From the NCBI GenBank assembly GCA_032622095.1, contig CP136061.1, forward strand, positions 257,024,077 to 257,088,076: a DNA stretch of 64,000 nt, read 5' to 3'. The DNA comes from Siphonodentalium dalli (lineage: Eukaryota > Mollusca > Scaphopoda > Gadilida > Siphonodentaliidae). The position numbers were made by a program, and so were the translations under genes. Within the stretch, counting starts at the first letter, position 1; every line of letters starts with the position of its first letter. Positions 59,041-64,000 of the stretch are shown here, in pieces. The notes under the pieces were generated by a model. The model saw only the letters and a program-made list of their open reading frames with translations, searched no databases and was not told where the DNA came from.

Positions 59041-59499
59041 GTGACCCGCCATATCAAATCCAGTCGTAAGTCGGGATTTGTTTAACCTGTGCCAATGCAT
59101 TCTCTTATATATGCGATTCGACCATAGGTCGCCTCGCATATATAAGAGAATGCATTGGCCTAACAATTTTTTACAATTTTAATAATTTTTTCTTGTATTC
59201 TTTAACAATTTTTTAATTTCACCCATACAGAGCCCCAGACAAACATGAGCAGACGACACTCTACTATATACTTCTATATATGTGTGGGGCTCCCTGCAGG
59301 GTAATGGATGTTTTTTTATTTTATGTCCTAAAAATTGTAAGAAACATTTGTTTAAAAATAACGATAAAAAATTGTTAGGCTAATGCATTCTCTTATATAT
59401 GCGAGGCGACCTATGGTCGACTCGCATATATAAGAGAATGCATTGGCACAGGGTAAAAAATAATCCCGACTTACGACTGGATTTGATATGGTGGGTCAC
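59041..59499. mobile_element. 459-bp MITE with GTGACCC terminal repeats and two palindrome modules
   Basis: 38-bp terminal inverted repeats with one mismatch (GTGACCC(G/A)CCATATC... and inverse), flanked by ATTT on both sides (possible 4-bp TSD). Contains two 67-bp palindrome modules (59092-59158 and 59380-59446) and a central foldback segment (59225-59310, GAGCCCCAGAC...GTGGGGCTC). No transposase. Superfamily not assigned. Confidence 0.85.
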
Positions 59500-59764
59500 A
59501 TTTGTCGTAGTTATTACCTGTTCCTTAAATATACGGGCGGTGTTGGCGGTGGGTATGCTGTTAAAATATTCACTTCCGTCAAAACCGCAATAAACAGAAG
59601 GAATAGTAAGATATAGACATACTTTGTTCTTATGCCAATCAGAAATATGGCATAACCAGTATGTCATTGTCAATTATTTCCCCTTTGTTATGTAAACAAA
59701 AGCAAAAAACGTTGCGTTTCCTGGCTTTTGTTTAGATCCGGATATGGTAAACATAAAGAGCGTT

Positions 59765-59890
59765 ATTTGTTACTGTTTTCCTGATATGGAAATAATGAAG
59801 AGCTTTTATATCATTGTTGTGTGATTAACCAATATAATTGCGCTGTGTTATGTAAACAAAAGCACAACTTCTGTAACACGAGCAGGCTCT
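59765..59890. repeat. dispersed repeat R6, copy 2
   Basis: Inverse of 35905-36020 (TGATATGGAAATAATGAAGA, TGTGTGATTAACCAATA). Confidence 0.75.
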
Positions 59891-59896
59891 TTTTTA

Positions 59897-60148
59897 CTAA
59901 TAGGGAATGCTCCAGACGGGAGACCAACCACCCACCCACAACAAATAATATAAACACACAATGAAAACATCCGCTAGCACATGCGCAATACGAGATCTGA
60001 TATGATATTTTACTACGAATGCAATGATAACGCCTATACTAGCTATCAGTAGTACAGTTGCAATCAAAATAATACAAACAATTACCAGATATATATATTC
60101 GTTTAGGCCATGTTTATAGTCACAGTTGGCAGGGGGGTTTTGTGTCAT
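59897..60148 (-). CDS. hypothetical 83-residue membrane-spanning ORF
   Basis: A minus-strand frame whose residues 19-47 form one strongly hydrophobic segment (YIYLVIVCIILIATVLLIAS and on), flanked by a short polar N-terminus and basic KYHIRSR. A second aromatic hydrophobic stretch lies near the end. I do not recognise a family, see no splice signals that would extend it with confidence and no promoter. In AT-rich DNA such an ORF can arise by chance, so this is kept only as a possibility. Confidence 0.2.
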   Translation of the reverse strand: MTQNPPANCDYKHGLNEYIYLVIVCIILIATVLLIASIGVIIAFVVKYHIRSRIAHVLADVFIVCLYYLLWVGGWSPVWSIPY

Positions 60149-60189
60149 ATATTACATATGTTGAAAACTGGTTCACTTGGGATCTATAA

Positions 60190-63100
60190 TTATGACTTGG
60201 GCACATATAACTTATTAGAACCGATTTTGGGCTCAGGGTAGCCTAAGGCAACTATATGTTTTTTTTTAAATATTAAAATTAGTATCATTCATTTAACTCC
60301 AATTTGGGCACTGTACATAACCTATTCCATCACTGTTAGGTATCTACTTCCAGCACTTTTGTTGTTTGTGGATAGGTATGCATCTATGCAAATAGTTTGC
60401 ACAAAGTTTGGGCTCCTCGGTGGGTTTTAAGGGTATGGAGACAGCCCAACACCCACAGCACCCATGATAAAACCATACAGCACCCGTGCCTATGAAAACA
60501 TATTTCTGAGTCAGCCATCTCTCAGACTATACCCATTCTGAAAATGATTCCACATTTCACTTTAGAATATATAGAGGCAATGGGAAAAAATGATTTGGGC
60601 ACCTGAATGGCATTTTGGGCTCTGGTCAGGGGGGAATATTTGGGTTTTTTAATGGTTAAATTGGTATATTTAACTGGAATTGGGTCCTGTGACCCATTAT
60701 ATGTTTTTGGAAAGATCTGCATCATTATAAGAAGATATGCTAAAAGTTTGGGCTCCTTAGTGGGTTTTAAGGGTATGGAGACAGCCCAACACCCACAGCA
60801 CCCATGACAATTCAAGTTAAATTGGTATATTTAACTTGAATTGGGCCATATGACCCATTATATGTATCTACTTCCAGCACTTTTGTTGTTTGTGGATAGG
60901 TATGCATCTATGCAAATAGTTTGCACAAAGTTTGGGCTCTTCGGTGGGTTTTAAGGGTATGGAAACAGCCCAACACCCACAGCACCCATGATAAAACCAT
61001 ACAGCACCCATGCCTATGAAAACTTATTTCTGAGTCAGCCATCTCTCAGACTATACCCATTCTGAAAATGATTCCACATTTCACTTTAGAATATATAGAG
61101 GCAATGGGAAAAGATGATTTGGGCACCTGAATGGCATTTTGGGCTCTGGTCAGGGGGGAATATTTGTTTTTTTTTAATGGTTAAATTGGTATATTTAACT
61201 GGAATTGGGTCCTGTGACCCATTATAGGTATATACTTCTAGGTCTCCTAGTGTTTTTGGAAAGATCTGCATCATTATAAGAAGATATGCAAAAGTTTGGG
61301 CTCCTTAGTGGGTTTTAAGGGTATGGAGACAGCCCAGCACCCATGACAATTCAAGTTAAATTGGTATATTTAACTTGAATTGGGCCATATGACCCATTAT
61401 ATGTATCTACTTCCAGCACTTTTGTTGTTTGTGGATAGGTATGCATCTATGCAAAAAGTTTGCACAAAGTTTGGGCTCCTCAGTGGGTTTTAAGGGTATG
61501 GAAACAGCCCAACACCCACAGCACCCATGATAAAACCATACAGCACCCGTGCCTATGAAAACATATTTCTGAGTCAGCCATCTCTCAGACTATACCCATT
61601 CTGAAAATGATTCCACATTTCACTTTAGAATATATAGAGGCAATGGGAAAAGATGATTTGGGCACCTGAATGGCATTTTGGGCTCTGGTCAGGGGGGAAT
61701 ATTTGTTTTTTTTAATGGTTAAATTGGTATATTTAACTGGAATTGGGTCCTGTGACCCATTATAGGTATATACTTCTAGGTCTCCTAGTGTTTTTGGAAA
61801 GATCTGCATCATTATAAGAAGATATGCAAAAGTTTGGGCTCCTTAGTGGGTTTTAAGGGTATGGAGACAGCCCAGCACCCATGACAATTCAAGTTAAATT
61901 GGTATATTTAACTTGAATTGGGCCATATGACCCATTATATGTATCTACTTCCAGAACTTTTGTTGTTTGTGGATAGGTATGCATCTATGCAAATAGTTTG
62001 CACAAAGTTTGGGCTCCTCTGTAGGTTTTAAGGGTATGGAAACAGCCCAACACCCACAGCACCCATGATAAAACCATACAGCACCCGTGCCTATGAAAAC
62101 ATATTTCTGAGTCAGCCATCTCTCAGACTATACCCATTCTGAAAATGATTCCACATTTCACTTTAGAATATATAGAGGCAATGGGAAAAGATGATTTGGG
62201 CACCTGAATGGCATTTTGGGCTCTGGTCAGGGGGGGAATATTTGGTTTTTTTAATGGTTAAATTGGTATATTTAACTGGAATTGGGTCCTGTGACCCATT
62301 ATAGGTATATACTTCTAGGTCTCCTAGTGTTTTTGGAAAGATCTGCATCATTATAAGAAGATATGCAAAAGTTTGGGCTCCTTAGTGGGTTTTAAGGGTA
62401 TGGAGACAGCCCAGCACCCATGACAATTCAAGTTAAATTGGTATATTTAACTTGAATTGGACCATATGACCCATTATATGTATCTACTTCCAGCACTTTT
62501 GTTGTTTGTGGATAGGTATGCATCTATGCAAATAGTTTGCACAAAGTTTGGGCTCCTCGGTGGGTTTTAAGGGTATGGAAACAGCCCAACACCCACAGCA
62601 CCCATGATAAAACCATACAGCACCCGTGCCTATGAAAACATATTTCTGAGTCAGCCATCTCTCAGACTATACCCATTCTGAAAATGATTCCACATTTCAC
62701 TTTAGAATATATAGAGGCAATGGGAAAAGATGATTTGGGCACCTGAATGGCATTTTGGGCTCTGGTCAGGGGGGAATATTTGGTTTTTTTAATGGTTAAA
62801 TTGGTATATTTAACTGGAATTGGGTCCTGTGACCCATTATAGGTATATACTTCTAGGTCTCCTAGTGTTTTTGGAAAGATCTGCATCATTATAAGAAGAT
62901 ATGCAAAAGTTTGGGCTCCTTAGTGGGTTTTAAGGGTATGGAGACAGCCCAGCACCCATGACAATTCAAGTTAAATTGGTATATTTAACTTGAATTGGGC
63001 CATATGACCCATTATATGTATCTACTTCCAGCACTTTTGTTGTTTGTGGATAGGTATGCATCTATGCAAAAAGTTTGCACAAAGTTTGGGCTCCTGAGTG

Positions 63101-64000
63101 GGTTTTAAGGGTATGGAAACAGCCCAACACCCACAGCACCCATGATAAAACCATACAGCACCCGTGCCTATGAAAACATATTTCTGAGTCAGCCATCTCT
63201 CAGACTATACCCATTCTGAAAATGATTCCACATTTCACTTTAGAATATATAGAGGCAATGGGAAAAGATGATTTGGGCACCTGAATGGCATTTTGGGCTC
63301 TGGTCAGGGGGGAATATTTGTTTTTTTTAATGGTTAAATTGGTATATTTAACTGGAATTGGGTCCTGTGACCCATTATAGGTATATACTTCTAGGTCTCC
63401 TAGTGTTTTTGGAAAGATCTGCATCATTATAAGAAGATATGCAAAAGTTTGGGCTCCTTAGTGGGTTTTAAGGGTATGGAGACAGCCCAGCACCCATGAC
63501 AATTCAAGTTAAATTGGTATATTTAACTTGAATTGGATCATATGACCCATTATATGTATCTACTTCCAGCACTTTTGTTGTTTGTGGATAGGTATGCATC
63601 TATGCAAATAGTTTGCACAAAGTTTGGGCTCCTCGGTGGGTTTTAAGGGTATGGAAACAGCCCAACACCCACAGCACCCATGATAAAACCATACAGCACC
63701 CGTGCCTATGAAAACATATTTCTGAGTCAGCCATCTCTCAGACTATACCCATTCTGAAAATGATTCCACATTTCACTTTAGAATATATAGAGGCAATGGG
63801 AAAAGATGATTTGGGCACCTGAATGGCATTTTGGGCTCTGGTCAGGGGGGAATATTTGTTTTTTTTAATGGTTAAATTGGTATATTTAACTGGAATTGGG
63901 TCCTGTGACCCATTATAGGTATATACTTCTAGGTCTCCTAGTGTTTTTGGAAAGATCTGCATCATTATAAGAAGATATGCAAAAGTTTGGGCTCCTTAGT
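60190..64000. repeat. 538-bp satellite (about 7 units, right end outside window)
   Basis: Units repeat every 538 bp (one of 539) from about 60850 onward, with high identity. The leftmost material (60190-60440 and the next unit) is clearly diverged or rearranged. Each unit is an unequal dimer of about 350 and 188 bp: both halves carry ATGACCCATTATA-type, GTTTGGGCTCCT and GTGGGTTTTAAGGGTATGGA blocks. Each unit also has a perfect inverted repeat, CAATTCAAGTTAAA with its inverse 8 bp later. A 75-residue minus-strand frame recurs, but T-run length changes break it in two units, so it is not coding. Confidence 0.95.

Noticed and set aside
60522-63965. Seven copies of a 62-97-residue minus-strand ORF as a gene family
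   Set aside because: They recur with the 538-bp satellite, and T-run length changes shift the frame in some units. No features of a protein family.

Overview
The window is eukaryotic. It carries one intron-containing gene with canonical GT-AG junctions and a TATA box, surrounded by tandem satellites and by LINE, SINE, Helitron and MITE-type elements, in an AT-rich background. No bacterial, organellar or CRISPR features are present. A chymotrypsin-fold protease with an N-terminal peritrophin-type chitin-binding domain, CR1-like LINEs, and a tRNA-headed SINE ending in AATC repeats suggest a lophotrochozoan invertebrate. A mollusc is most likely, but that is an inference from repeat style and not proof.

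Layout. 1-11703: right end of a 43-bp satellite array that runs off the left edge. 11704-13940: non-coding DNA, a degenerate palindromic element and a 30-bp minisatellite. 13949-32258: a six-exon, plus-strand serine protease gene. Its reading frame joins exactly across all five introns (phases 1, 2, 0, 1, 0). Intron 1 (9.6 kb) holds a CR1-like LINE, foldback elements, 39-44-bp and 36-bp minisatellites, a 1.2-kb inverted repeat and a hAT-type MITE. 32259-38325: mostly MITEs, a SINE and decayed LINE ORF1 fragments. 38326-41984: two candidate non-autonomous Helitrons in tandem. 42300-44088: a LINE relic and a truncated SINE. 44215-49255: a tandem repeat split by a 3.9-kb element with 53-bp perfect terminal inverted repeats and a 9-bp target duplication. 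49856-50255: a TTAA-flanked MITE. 52225-55830: a nearly complete but inactivated CR1-like LINE on the minus strand. 57500-59500: more palindromic elements. 60190-64000: a 538-bp satellite running off the right edge.

The only protein-coding gene I can support with confidence is the protease. Its predicted product is a secreted zymogen: signal peptide, chitin-binding type-2 domain, Thr/Pro-rich linker, then a peptidase S1 domain with an intact His-Asp-Ser triad. The pocket residues look chymotrypsin/elastase-like, and the activation site follows Phe instead of Arg/Lys. Exon 4 has three tandem in-frame splice acceptors. Inverted repeat pairs sit in introns on both sides of exons 2-3 and of exons 3-4.

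The most distinctive non-genic feature is a 67-bp near-palindrome present 11 times. It is carried inside elements with at least three different kinds of terminus.
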